Assembly: GCF_033807715.1 (NCBI RefSeq)
Contig: NC_084599.1
Span: forward strand, 5,414,625 to 5,478,624
DNA length: 64,000 nucleotides
Direction of reading: 5' to 3'
Source of the DNA: Cololabis saira
Lineage: Eukaryota > Chordata > Actinopteri > Beloniformes > Belonidae
Positions 40,231 through 50,836 of this stretch are shown piece by piece. Positions within the stretch are counted from its first letter, which is position 1. Each line of letters begins with the position of its first letter. Position numbers and translations under genes: made by a program. The notes under the pieces are model-generated. The model was not told the origin of the DNA. It saw nothing but the letters and a program-made list of their open reading frames with translations, and did no database searches.

Positions 40231-40325
40231 CCGCCAAGCTGCAGCTGCTGAGTTTTTAACCAATTTGGTCTTCGGTGTTTGGAGTTCAGGGGGGAAGAAG
40301 ACCACCCTGAAAACGTCCATAATTC

Positions 40326-40372
40326 CACCCCCACCACCACCACCACCACCACCACTACCACCAACCACCATT
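40326..40372. repeat. (CCA)n microsatellite
   Basis: About a dozen CCA units with CCCCCA and CTA interruptions. Confidence 0.9.
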
Positions 40373-40379
40373 GAAGGTT

Positions 40380-40822
40380 TCCTGACCTGAATCCTGAAGT
40401 TACACCTCAGAGCCCATCAAACACTCAAAATATCTGGAAGAGAGATGTTTCTTAGAAGCAAATCATCCGACAGGAGTGAGACAACTGCCACACATGACTG
40501 CTGTCCCCATGACGTTACCTAAATAACGCCGAAAATAACTAAATGTTGTCCAGGACTCAACAGCATGTTAAAACATCTGTAGCAGCAGGACTCTCAGTAG
40601 ATGCAATACTTGTTCACAGAAGAAGAAACCAGCAGTCACTTGAGCCACTCACAATGACTGGCTGGTGGTTTATTCCTGTTGACTCCACAGATGATCAATA
40701 GTTGGGTTGTTTTTGTATGTGACAGCCTTTATTTAACCGTTTACTAACGTGTGTAAAGATTGTTTCAGGAAAAGATGCTTCTTCAGAAATAGTACTCCTC
40801 CTGGACCTGTAACTGTGAGAGG
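40380..40822. other. Nothing recognised
   Basis: Unremarkable sequence between the CCA run and the 16-bp array. No frame over 60 codons. Confidence 0.5.
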
Positions 40823-40824
40823 TG

Positions 40825-41215
40825 TCCACCTGTAGACGTCTCAAACTGTAGACGTCTCAACCTGTAGACGTCTCAACCTGTAGACGTCTCAACCTGTAGA
40901 CGTCTCAACCTGTAGACGTCTCAACCTGTAGATGTCTCAACCTGTAGATGTCTCAACCTGTAGATGTCTCAACCTGTAGATGTCTCAACCTGTAGATGTC
41001 TCAACCTGTAGACGTCTCAACCTGTAGATGTCTCAAACTGTAGACGTCTCAACCTGTAGACGTCTCAACCTGTAGATGTCTCAACCTGTAGATGTCTCAA
41101 CCTGTAGACGTCTCAACCTGTAGATGTCTCAACCTGTAGACGTCTCAACCTGTAGATGTCTCAACCTGTAGACGTCTCAACCTGTAGATGTCTCAACCTG
41201 TAGACGTGTGCACCT
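40825..41215. repeat. 16-bp minisatellite with GACGTC core
   Basis: About 24 units of ACCTGTAGACGTCTCA, many with GATGTC instead of GACGTC, and degraded relatives to 41310. The CpG-bearing and TpG-bearing forms are mixed, as expected if methylated cytosine decays to thymine. Confidence 0.95.
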
Positions 41216-41326
41216 GTAGACAACTGTTCTGTAAACGTGACCACTTGCAAAGCGGTGTTCTGTAGACGTGTGCTCCGCAGACGTGTCCACCTGTAGTCGA
41301 GTGTTCTGTAGACGTGTCCACTTGTA

Positions 41327-41790
41327 AATGGAAAGTAAGTGGTACTCTTGTAAGTCTGTAGACTCCTATCGTGAATGGAAAGATAATCTAATAGTATGTA
41401 AAAAAGCCATTCACAAAGCTAGAACAGCGTATTATTCAACGTTGATAGAGGATAACAAAAGCAACCCACGTTTTCTGTGCAGCACTGTAGCCAGGCTGAC
41501 AAAGAGTCACAACTCTGTTGAGCCGTGCATTCCTGCAGCTCTCAGTAGTGAAGACTTTATTTAATAGTAAGATCATCAAAATTAGAGAAGAAATCAACCA
41601 GGCCCACCTGGTAGTGGCTGTGGATGTTTCTTTAGCTTTAGCGACTTCCCTAGGCTCTGACTTGACTCTAGACTGCTTCGTTAGACCCCATCCCGACTCG
41701 ATTACTCAAAAATGTATTTTCTCTTATTGGTGCGACAATACTGGACCAGATCAACGTATCCCTAAACTTAGGATATGTACCACAGGTTTT
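41327..41790 (+). mobile_element. L2 LINE D, first part (linker before reverse transcriptase)
   Basis: The frame reads ESKWYSCKSVDSYREWKDNL, KARTAYYSTLIEDNKSNPRF and STVARLTKSHNSVEPCIP. This is the region between endonuclease and reverse transcriptase of L2. A stop and a frameshift follow. It reaches ACCACAGGTTTTCAA, equivalent to 13850-13862 in copy A, where an antisense L2 interrupts it. Confidence 0.85.
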
Positions 41791-42293
41791 CAATTCAATT
41801 CAATTCAATTTTATTTGTATAGCGTCTAATACAACAGATGTTGTCTCTAGACGCTTTCCAGAGATCCAGAACATGGACATAAACATAAACATAAACATAA
41901 ACCCCCGAGCAATTATTATATAAACAATGGCAGGTAAAAACTCCCATAGTGGGAGAAAAGCCTTAAGCCAAACAGTATCAAGGAAAAACTCCCCTTTAGG
42001 AGGGAAGAAACCTTGAGCAGGACCAGGCTCATAAGGGGGGACCCTCCTGCCGAAGGCCAGACTGGGGGAGTCAGGGACGTCAGCAGTACACAGCAGGCAG
42101 GTGGAAGCAGCAGCGGGATGACCAGAGGGGGGGGGGGGGGGGGGGGTGCAGGCAGGCGGAAGCAGCAACAGCAGACATCCACATAGGCAGGTGGAAGCAG
42201 CAACGGGATGACCGGGGGGGGGGGGGGGGGGGGGGGGGGCGGGAACACAGGCCAGAACGCAGCTCCCGAAGCTCCAGCCTACAAACATGCACA
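41791..42293 (-). mobile_element. L2 LINE E, antisense, inserted in L2 D
   Basis: Starts with the reversed tail (CAATTCAATTCAATTCAATTT) and holds only 3' untranslated sequence, including two long G runs near 42126 and 42216. Copy A shows that about 80 bp of the host L2 between TTTTCAA and ACCTTCCATT are missing at the insertion point, so insertion came with a deletion. Confidence 0.9.
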
Positions 42294-42450
42294 ACCTTCC
42301 ATTTGTATCTAAAATTTGGAAAAAAGTAGTTGCAAGCCAGTTATGTGACTATTTATATATAAATGATCTGTTTGAAGTTTTTCAGTCAGGGTTCGGAATG
42401 CATCATAGCACAGAGACAGCACTGGTTCGAGTCACGAATGACCTCCTTAT

Positions 42451-42655
42451 GGCCTCAGATAAGGGATTAGTTTCCATACTGGTTCTACTGGACCTCAGAT
42501 AAGGGATTAGTGTCCATACTGGTTCTACTGGACCTCAGATAAGGGATTAGTGTCCATACTGGTTCTACTGGACCTCAGATAAGGGATTAGTCTCCATACT
42601 GGTTCTATTGGACCTCAGATAAGGGATTAGCGTCCATACTGGTTCTACTGGACCT
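42451..42655. repeat. 40-bp tandem repeat, five copies, inside L2 ORF
   Basis: Unit CCTCAGATAAGGGATTAGTG continuing to GGTTCTACTGGA. Copy A has a single copy of this coding segment, and 40 is not a multiple of three, so the expansion destroys the frame. Confidence 0.97.
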
Positions 42656-42705
42656 CAGTGCTGCTTTTGACACTGTAGATCAGCATTTTACTGCACAGGT
42701 TAGAG

Positions 42706-42926
42706 CAGGGGTCTCCAACTCCGGTCGTGGAGAGACCTATCCAGCATGTTTTAGTTCTCCCTGCATGAACACACCTGATTCTAATCAATGGTCGTCATTA
42801 ACTTGTCATCAAGGTCCGGACAGTTCTGTTGCTGACACAGCTCCTTGTATCATGGTGTGCTGAAGCCGGGAAAGATGTAAAACATGCTGGATAGGTGCTC
42901 TCCAGGACCAGAGTTGGAGACCCCTG
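42706..42926. mobile_element. hAT MITE (221 bp) with perfect 8-bp duplication
   Basis: The ends CAGGGGTCTCCAACTC and GAGTTGGAGACCCCTG are exact inverted repeats. The target GGTTAGAG is duplicated at 42698-42705 and 42927-42934. Copy A near 14185 reads CACAGGTTAGAGCATG and is the empty site. Confidence 0.97.
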
Positions 42927-43378
42927 GGTTAGAGCATGTTGTTGGGATTAAAGGGACAGCTCTACGTTGGTTTAAATCATATCTATCTGACAGGTTCCAG
43001 TTTGTTCATGTACATGAGGTTTCTTCAGAACAGTCAAGGGTCTGTTATGGTGTTCCGCAGGGTTCAGTGCTAGGGCCAATCTTGTTCAGTTTATACATGC
43101 AGCCGTTGGGAAGTATAATCCAGAATCTCGGCATACACTTTCATTGCTATGCTGATGATACGCAGCTCTATTTGTCTATGAAGCCGGATGAAACAGAACC
43201 GTTAGTTAAACTTCAGGCATGTCTTAGGGACATCAAGGACTGGATGTCCAGAAATTTATTGCTTCTAAATTCAGATAAAACAGAGGTTATCATTCTTGGT
43301 CCAGAGCATCTTAGGAAGGGATTAGATGGTGTTGCGATGGCTTCCAGTGCAACTGTGAGAAACCTTGGTGTTGTTTTC

Positions 43379-43782
43379 ACCTGAGATGTTCATTATAGGA
43401 CACACTTCAGTTTAACATGTTACTATGGAAACATCATTCTCCCAGGACAGTTTAATTCGCTTGTTGATGATTTTTTTGGACTACTAATTGAAATTGGTGT
43501 CTGATTTTCATTGGTCAATGTAAGTTATAGTTAAGTCTCACTTTTGTCAGTGTGCAGTTATTTCAGGGACTATTGGGTTTTCTGTCTTAAATAGAAGGAT
43601 ACCAACAAATACGTCCACATGTATCCTCTCGGCTGCAATGATTTTTGACTACAAATGAACGACAACAGCTTTTTCCACCCATGACTTGGTTTCAGCCCAG
43701 AAGTTAGGTTGTAGGTTTCTGATGATTAAGACGGAAAAGCTGTTTATTTTCAGCGGTTCACATACTTTTTCTTGCAACTGTA
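43379..43782. mobile_element. Tc1/mariner-like remnant
   Basis: Ends TTCACATACTTTTTCTTGCAA then CTGTA at 43782, a common Tc1-type terminus form. The upstream phrases (CAACAAATACGTCCACATG, TTTCAGCCCAGAAG) are degenerate. It abuts the truncated L2 D. No ORF. Confidence 0.5.
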
Positions 43783-44030
43783 GCACCACGATGCAGCTGT
43801 GAATCAGCTGGTATCACATCATCACCTACATGTGTTGGAGAGACGAGGTGTCAACCAGAGCTGGTAGAAGTGCAGCAGGTCTACAAACCACACGTTACGT
43901 TTTCCAGCCACTTCAACCTGAACGCAGCCCCACGCATGCTCCCTCACTCGCATGTGAGCCCACTGAAATGTGAACATGCTGAAAAGAGAAACGCACCTAC
44001 CTCTGAGCAACCATCAGTGACTCAACTTTT
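43783..44030. other. Nothing recognised
   Basis: Unremarkable spacer between the Tc1-like remnant and an antisense LINE. Confidence 0.4.
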
Positions 44031-44497
44031 TACTTTATTTTTTTTAATTTAACCTTTATTTAACCAGGAAAATCCCATTGAGATTAAAAACCTCTTTTCC
44101 AAGGGAGACCTGGCCAAGATAAGCAGCAGCAATTACAACACATAGTTATAAATGACGGAAAACACCAACAGATAAAATACAATTAAAATAAAATTAAAAA
44201 AGCAAGCAAATCACAAAAAACAGGTACATGTAATGGAGTCGGCCTCAAGTATTTTCAATTTAGATTTAAAATTTCTCAGAGGAATTAACTCTGTTAGCCT
44301 CCAGTCATATTGTAATATGTTCCAGCCTGAAGGAGCAGAATAAACAAAGGCTCTTTTACCCAGTTCCCCACTACATGCACAAAACCCTTAAAATGATGAT
44401 TTACGAATATAACAGTTAAGTAAGCAGTGACACACACTGTTGGCTGTTTAGGACAAATAAACAAGAAAGGTAAGCACAATAAATGATTCCCTGTGCA

Positions 44498-44506
<9 letters not shown>
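44031..44506 (-). pseudogene. LINE 3' end, antisense (target of the L1-like insertion), left piece
   Basis: The plus strand starts TTTAACCTTTATTTAACCAGG, a frequent 3' end of fish CR1/L2/Rex-like LINEs read in antisense. The reverse strand encodes GELGKRAFVYSAPSGWNILQ and LRNFKSKLKILEADS, a LINE C-terminal block. The reading continues beyond 49103 into TANSVCHCLL and SFIVLTFLVY. Confidence 0.6.
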
Positions 44507-44528
<22 letters not shown>

Positions 44529-44804
44529 ATTGATCTTTTTAGCAAAGAAAACAACATACAATGACAACATGGACACAAATAATCAAAAATACGAATTATG
44601 CATTATACATTGTCCCTTTTTTTTTTTTATAAACACACAGAACTAAGAACAGAGTCTCTGTAGAGTTAAATAAAAAAAATAAACAGATGAGCAACAAATG
44701 AACAATGGAGGAGAGTATGGATGAGCAAATGCGGCATACAAAAACAAATGCAGTGATAAATGCAAATGCCCATCACTAATATCTTATTAACTAGAAATAA
44801 TAAT

Positions 44805-44842
<38 letters not shown>

Positions 44843-47800
44843 CAGCATAAAATGCAGCATAAATAACAATAATCAAAACAAATAAATAAATGAAAGAAAT
44901 GAAAAGAAAATTAAGGTAAGGGGGAGGGATCAGTCGGTGGGTAGAGTCTTCAATGAGTTAAAATAATCTACGAAAGATTGCCATTTACGAACAAATTTAG
45001 ATGAGTTGCCTTTTACTGAATATCTCACCTTTTCAGATTTTAGAAAAAACATAACATCACTAAGCCAAAGAGCAATAGACGGAGACTTGGGGGATTTCCA
45101 TGAGAGTAGGATACGACGTCTAGCTAGAAGAGATGTGAAAGCCAATACTTCTGACTGTACGGGGCTGATATGTGAGGAGTCAACCGAAAGTCCGAATATT
45201 GCTATGAGGGGGGCCATAACAACGTTTTTCACCAGAACTTTAGACATGATCACAGAATAGTCACTCCAAAATTTCTGTAATCTAGGACAGGAGAAAAACA
45301 TGTGACTTAAATTGCAGGGAGAGCCCTGGCATCTGTCGCATAAGTCTGCAACATTGGGATATATTTCGGATTATCGGGATTTTGATAGATGGGCTCTATG
45401 CAGCACCTTGAATTGAATAAGTTCAAGTCTAGCGCAAGGCGTGCTAGATCGTATGCTACGGATAGCTTTATCCCACAGCTCCCCTGTGAAGTCCAGGCCC
45501 AATTCCCGTCCCCAACCCTCCCGAGCTTTATCTACAGAGTGACCATCAAATGTCATACACAGTGCATATATCCTAGATATGAGAGACTTTTGACTAAGTT
45601 TCATTGTTAGAAGATCATCCCACGGTTGGTTAGCAGGAAGGGAAGGGAAGCATGGAAACAGAGCCGAGGCACAGTGTCGAAGCTGGAAGTAGCGAAACAG
45701 ATGGGAGGCAGGCAAATTGAACTTTGACCTCAGATCTGAAAATGTGGAAAAGATCCCATCCTTATACAGATCCCTGAAGTGCTTAATGCCCCGGCTGTGC
45801 CAAATCATAAAAGTGGTGTCTATTAGTGATGGAGGGAACAGATGATTCTTAGTAACAGGTGTATAGGCGGATGGAGAAGCAAATTTAAAATGGCGCCTAA
45901 ACTGTGACCAAATCTTAAGGGAGGAAAGTACCACAGGGCTATTTGTAAACTTAGAGGGATTCAATGGTAAAGAGGAGGAGAGTAGGGCCGTTACAGAGGA
46001 TGAAGAGAGTGACTGAGCCTCCAATCTGCATCATAATAACTCAGGAGACTGAAGCCAGTAAATTAGTTTGTGAATATGCGCTGACCAATAGTAAAGCAAA
46101 AAGTTTGGTAGTGCTAGACCCCCATTAAATTTAAATTTTTGGAGAAGCGAATACCTCACTCTGGGTGTCTTACCGGCCCATAAAAAATTGGAAACAATTT
46201 GGTCAAGTGATTTAAAAAAAGATTTTGGTAGAAATAAAGGAGTGCATTGGAACAAAAAAAGAAATTTAGGCAATACAGTCATCTTCACTGTGTTAATTCT
46301 TCCTATCAGCGACAATGGTAGGGAGTTCCACCTCTGTAAGTCCGCCTTTACTCGAGTTACTAGTGAGGAAAAATTAGCGGTGAAAAGAGAGGGCAGAGTG
46401 CGGGTCACATTAATCCCTAAGTATCTAAAGCCCGACGGGCTGAGTTTAAAGGGGATGTCAGATTGTTTGAGTAGTAAAGCAGAAGTGTTTATGGGGAAGC
46501 ATTCACACTTGTGAAGATTGACTTTATAGCCGGAGAAGGATCCATAATTCTTCAACAGAGATAATATTGGTGCAATGCTGGTTAAAGGGTCAGATACATA
46601 TAAAAGGAGGTCGTCTGCATAAAGTGACAATTTGAGTTCCACATTGGACCTAGAGATTCCGCGAAATAAAGGAAGAGTTCTTAAAGCAATTGAAAGTGGT
46701 TCGACGGATAGAGCGAAAAGCAAAGGGGAGAGAGGGCAGCCCTGTCTCGTGCCACGTGATAATGTAAAATAAGTGGAGTAGTTGTCATTGGTGTGAATGC
46801 TGGCCTGAGGGGAAGTGTAAAGAAGTCTAATCCAAGATATAAACCTGTGTCCAAATCCGAATTTATGAAGTGTTGCAAAAAGATAGTTAAATTCGACACG
46901 ATCAAACGCTTTTTCAGCATCAATCGCGATAACAACTTCAGGAAGTGGGGAAGAATCTTTAGAGAAAATCACATTTAGGAGTGTACGAACATTATAAAAG
47001 AGCTGGCGTCCCTTGATGAAACCATTCTGCTCCTCAGATATGATGCTAGGAAGGATCTTATCAAGACGAATTGCTAGTGCTTTTGCTAAAATTTTGACAT
47101 CCACATTCAGTAAAGACAAGGGCCTGTAAGAAGTGCATGATTCAGGGTCTTTGTCCTTCTTCAAAAGGAGGGCAATGGACGCCTGCATTAAAGAAGGAGG
47201 CAATGAGCCATGATCAAGGGACTCATTGTACATTGAGAGTAGAAGGGGGGCTAATTTGTCTTTGAATTTTTTGAAAAACTCAGCGCCGAACCCATCGGGA
47301 CCAGGGGCCTTGTTGCTTTGCATAGCTTCAATGGCGGCAACAATTTCTTGCAAGCTAAAAGGAGCATCGAGGCCATTAGCCACATCCAAATTGATAGTGG
47401 GAACAGTGATACTTTCAAGAAAGGAGGTCATTTCTGCTGTGTCAAGTGGAGATTCTGATTCATATAGAGAGGAGTAGTATGACTTAAAAATCGTGTTGAT
47501 GGCGACTGGATCGGTGGTAAGTGTGCCAGTAGATTCTCTAATGCTAGGAATCAGTCTCAACGTTGCTTGCCTTTTTAATTGATGAGCCAATAACCTGCTT
47601 GGTTTATCGCCGTGTTCATAATAGTTGGCATGAGCGCGTAATAGGAGCCGTTCAGAATCGGCTGTTGCTATAAGATCGAATTTTGACTGAAAATCAAGCC
47701 GTTGTTTCAGTAAATTCGGACTTGGGTTAACTGAATTAAGTCTGTCTATGTCCTGAATTTTAGATGTGAGCTCCTGTAATTTAGCCCTGCGGATTTTACT

Positions 47801-49102
47801 GGCATATGCTGAATAAGAGATAATCTGTCCTCGCAAATATGCTTTGAGTGATTCCCATACTAGCGAAAAACTGGTAGAATCTGTTTTGTTTAATGCAATG
47901 AAATCATCTATTGAAGCAGATATAGAAACATTAAATGCATCGTCGGATAAAAGCAATGGATTAAACCTCCAGGGAGAAGAAAAACGGGGGCGCTCAGACA
48001 ATGTTATATTCAAAGTTAGAGGGGCGTGATCTGAAATAACAATTGGGTGGTATATGACAGAAGTAACTTTGGAAAGAAGAGAGCCATCAACAAAAAAATA
48101 GTCAATACGTGAATATGACTGATGTACTTGTGAAAAAAAAGAAAATTCCTTATCTCCAGGATGTGAGAACCTCCACGGATCAACAAGCCCGTTCTTGACT
48201 GTAAAATCGGTAATAGATTTTGACATAGAGGATTGAGTCAAAGTACGAGGATTCGAGCGGTCCAAAGAAGGATTAATAACACAATTCAGATCACCGCCCA
48301 GAATTGTAATATGCGTATTTAAGAAAGGGAGGTTGCCAAACAGCCTATCTGTAAAATTGGGGTCATCAAAATTTGGGGCATATATATTCACCAACAATAC
48401 AGGGTTACAGTATAAAGTGCCCGCCACAATAAGATATCTACCATTCTTATCGGATATTGTCCTGGAGACGGAGAAATTAACTCTTCTGTTGATCAAAATT
48501 GCTACTCCTCTAGACTTAGAATCAAAATTTGAATGAAAAATATCACCCACCCAAGCACGTTTGAGTCTAAAATGATCTTTATTTCGCAAATGAGTTTCCT
48601 GAAGGAAAGCTATGTCAGTGTCCAAGCGTTTCAAATGTGAAAAAATCTTTGATCGTTTAATTGGATTATTCACACCTCTAACATTCCAGCTAGTGAATCT
48701 GATGATTGATCCAGTATCAGGCTTGTGCAGATTACGATGGTTCATATGGGCATTCTTTGAGAGAAAATAAGACAGACTCACCCACCACAAGAAGAAATAT
48801 AAGAAAAAGGGGTAAAAAGGAAAACCAAAACAAACAAAACTCAGGAGTATATACATACCTACAGAGACATAATCCGAAAGCCAACAACCCATAACTCCCG
48901 CCCACCCACCCGTCGCACATTTGATGATCCCATCCCCAAACGATGGAAACAGCCGTGCAGGCTTCAACGGAAGCCATTCTCAAAAAAAATGCTTTCGACT
49001 ATGAAGCTAAATACAAAAACAAAACCAAAGTCAGCTCCTGCAGAGTTAAAACCTTAAAAAAAAAAAAAAAAAATATGAGGCATATAAGACCAACAGTCTG
49101 AG
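44507..49102 (-). mobile_element. L1/Tx1-like LINE, antisense, with 17-bp target duplication
   Basis: The target CCTGTGCAGTATTTTTT occurs at 44490-44506 and 49103-49119. The poly(A) tail appears as poly-T at 44501-44528. The element holds one long pol ORF with two in-frame stops, a 3' region of about 420 bp with a further A run near 44807-44837, and hardly any sequence 5' of pol. ORF1 is missing, so it is 5'-truncated or of an ORF1-less form. Confidence 0.92.
44930..48745 (-). pseudogene. L1/Tx1-like pol: APE endonuclease, reverse transcriptase, C-terminal finger; two stops
   Basis: The enzyme nicks target DNA and primes reverse transcription there. Read from 48745 (MNHRNLHKPDTGS) the motifs are FTSWNVRGVNN, LQETHL, GGDLNCV, DYFFVDG and SDHAPL of the endonuclease. 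The reverse transcriptase follows with RPLSLLNVD, NGFIKGRQ, IDAEKAFDRVE, RGTRQGCPLSPLLF and YADDLLLYVS. A C-terminal CDRC, then H-x4-C cysteine/histidine cluster lies near 45320. The frame is open except for TGA at 46031-46033 and TAA at 45371-45373; three open parts stay in the same frame. An upstream in-frame extension to 48967 exists, but the start at 48745 precedes the endonuclease at the usual distance. Two point mutations separate it from a complete frame, so the copy is young but presumably inactive. Confidence 0.93.
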
Positions 49103-49250
49103 CCTGTGCAGTATTTTTTGATGAGCCATTACCAATTTATGGCATGGTATGAGTTGCATTTTGGCAAAAAATAAAAAATTTAAATCACGTTGGTGTCCCC
49201 CCCAATCCTGACATCGGATCTGCACCCCTGGCCTTATATATAAAAGTATA
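49103..49250 (-). pseudogene. LINE 3' end, antisense, right piece
   Basis: The continuation of 44031-44506 across the L1-like insertion, with a reverse-strand reading LCRESFIVLTFLVY restored at the junction. It fades after about 49250. CACGTTGGTGTCCCCCCCAA marks the start of other sequence. Confidence 0.5.
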
Positions 49251-50504
49251 CCAATGACTGAGCCTTCGGGTGGCCAGAGAAGACCATCCAACCCCAGAGT
49301 AGAACTCACGGTGATGTGTCAATGGTTTACAATTTGTAATGAACCTCAGGGAAGCAGAATATGCAGTATCAATGGGAGTTATTATCTTGTAGCAACCATG
49401 AACATCCTCTCAGAGCTGGACAACATTCACCCATCACAAACCGACTGTCTGGAGGAGAAAATACCGCAGGTTTTACTGTTCAAACAAATCACTGAATCAA
49501 ACAAATGTTCAACAAACACTGAAGAAGCTGAAGGTCTGGAGCTGTCTCAGAGGAAACCTTCTCTGTCCCCTTCTCCCGGGGACGGCCCGTGAGCCCTTGG
49601 AGGTTTCAAGTTGAATTCCATGTTAATCTACTCACCGTGAGAAGGTCACGTGACCTCACTGACTGTTGTCCCCCATAGCTGTCCCCCATAGCACTGACTG
49701 TTGTCCCCCATAGCTCCAGAAAGCTGTGAGGGATGTTGCAGAGTTCTGTGCAGTTCTGGGGACAGTGCACTCTCTGGTGTATTTGCTGTCCCCGTCTCTC
49801 TGGTGTATTTGCTGTCCCCGTCTCTCTGGTGTATTTGCTGTCTCCTTGTGTTGTTGCTGTCTCTGGACGTCTCTTGTTGCAGGTATGTAGGGATGTTCTT
49901 CCTGGCTTCTCACCGCCCACCACCTGAAGCATGGTCCACTCTTCTGTCTTTCATGTCCCCGGGGGTTTTAGGACGTCCACTTCTCCACAGGTCCCACCAG
50001 AGCATCTGAACCAGATTCAGGTCTGGACTGGAGTCAGTCCAGAACCGTGATTCCATTACTTGTCATCACTCTGATGTAGATCTGCTGCTTGTAGTCTATC
50101 TCTCAGGCTTTGTGACTCTACAGGACTCTAGAGGGACTCTGGTCAACAAAGACGTTCATAGTCCTCTCCATGACAGGTGTCCAGGTCCCAGACCACCTTC
50201 CCTCCAACACCGTGCCTGCCAGTGGGTGTGAGGTGCTACGTTCCTTTTAGATGGAAGAGCTGGAAACCCTTACACACTTCTTCACTCGCCGTGGAGTTCA
50301 ACCTTTAACATCCTCACTGAGGTCTGTAGACTTCGAAATGAAGCTCCTTTTTTTCTGAACACTACAAAATCCAATCTTGGAGTAAATCTGCAGGGACGTC
50401 CACTCCTAGGAAGACTGACAGCTGTTTTCCACTAAATAGTCCGTCTCACTGTAGAAATATGAACTTCAGAGGGTTTGGAAATGGTTTAAAACCCTTTCAC
50501 ACGC
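49251..50504. other. No gene recognised; short tandem repeats
   Basis: TCTCTGGTGTATTTGCTGTCCCCG (24 bp) occurs three times at 49769-49840, and GACTGTTGTCCCCCATAGC is duplicated at 49660-49715. The stretch 49905-50480 has phrases shared with 7190-7240 and is probably a decayed transposon. The 112-codon frame at 49254-49592 has no recognisable domain. Confidence 0.4.
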
Positions 50505-50836
50505 AGACCGAGAGGGCTGTGATTGGTTCGCTTGGAAACAACGCATTTCCGGTTTCCGGTTTGAAGCAGTCGTGAACTTTCAGCGCTCTTTTCTTTGTTT
50601 ATGTGTGATTTTTTGTATTTTGTTTTTTTGCACAATAGTTGTCCTTATCTCTTTGATTTACTGTGATGGGAAAAAGTCAGATAAACCATTCAGGAAAAGA
50701 TCACTAACTAGAGGTCGCGAGGGGTACTGCACCACGGAGAAATGGAGAGACGGAGAAGTCCGAAGGGTTCAATACGGCGTCACGGCTGCGGCGTGTGCTC
50801 TGCGTTGGTGTGACGCAGAAGCTTAATTCAGCCTTT
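50505..50836 (-). mobile_element. Harbinger-like element, copy A of an inverted pair
   Basis: Reverse-complementary to 52047-52380 over about 330 bp. Shared landmarks are GCTGTGATTGGTTCGCTTGG, GACTTCTCCGTC (in reverse) and AACGCAGAGCAC. The right end ACGCAGAAGC then TTAA-like sequence resembles a GCTTCTGCGTCA-type terminus. The opposite terminal part is missing. Confidence 0.75.

Larger units (their letters stand above)
42294..43378 (+). pseudogene. L2 LINE D, reverse-transcriptase part, disrupted
   Basis: Continues [20 protein letters not shown] through the catalytic blocks (YGVPQGSVLGPILF, YADDTQLY) to VRNLGVVF. It is broken three times: a 40-bp unit is repeated five times at 42451-42655 and shifts the frame, a hAT MITE sits at 42706-42926, and similarity to copy A ends at 43378. 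The catalytic YADD is intact, but the ORF as a whole is not. Confidence 0.9.

Noticed and set aside
46188..48894. Forward ORFs opposite the L1-like pol
   Set aside because: They are antisense shadows; pol on the other strand explains the open frames.
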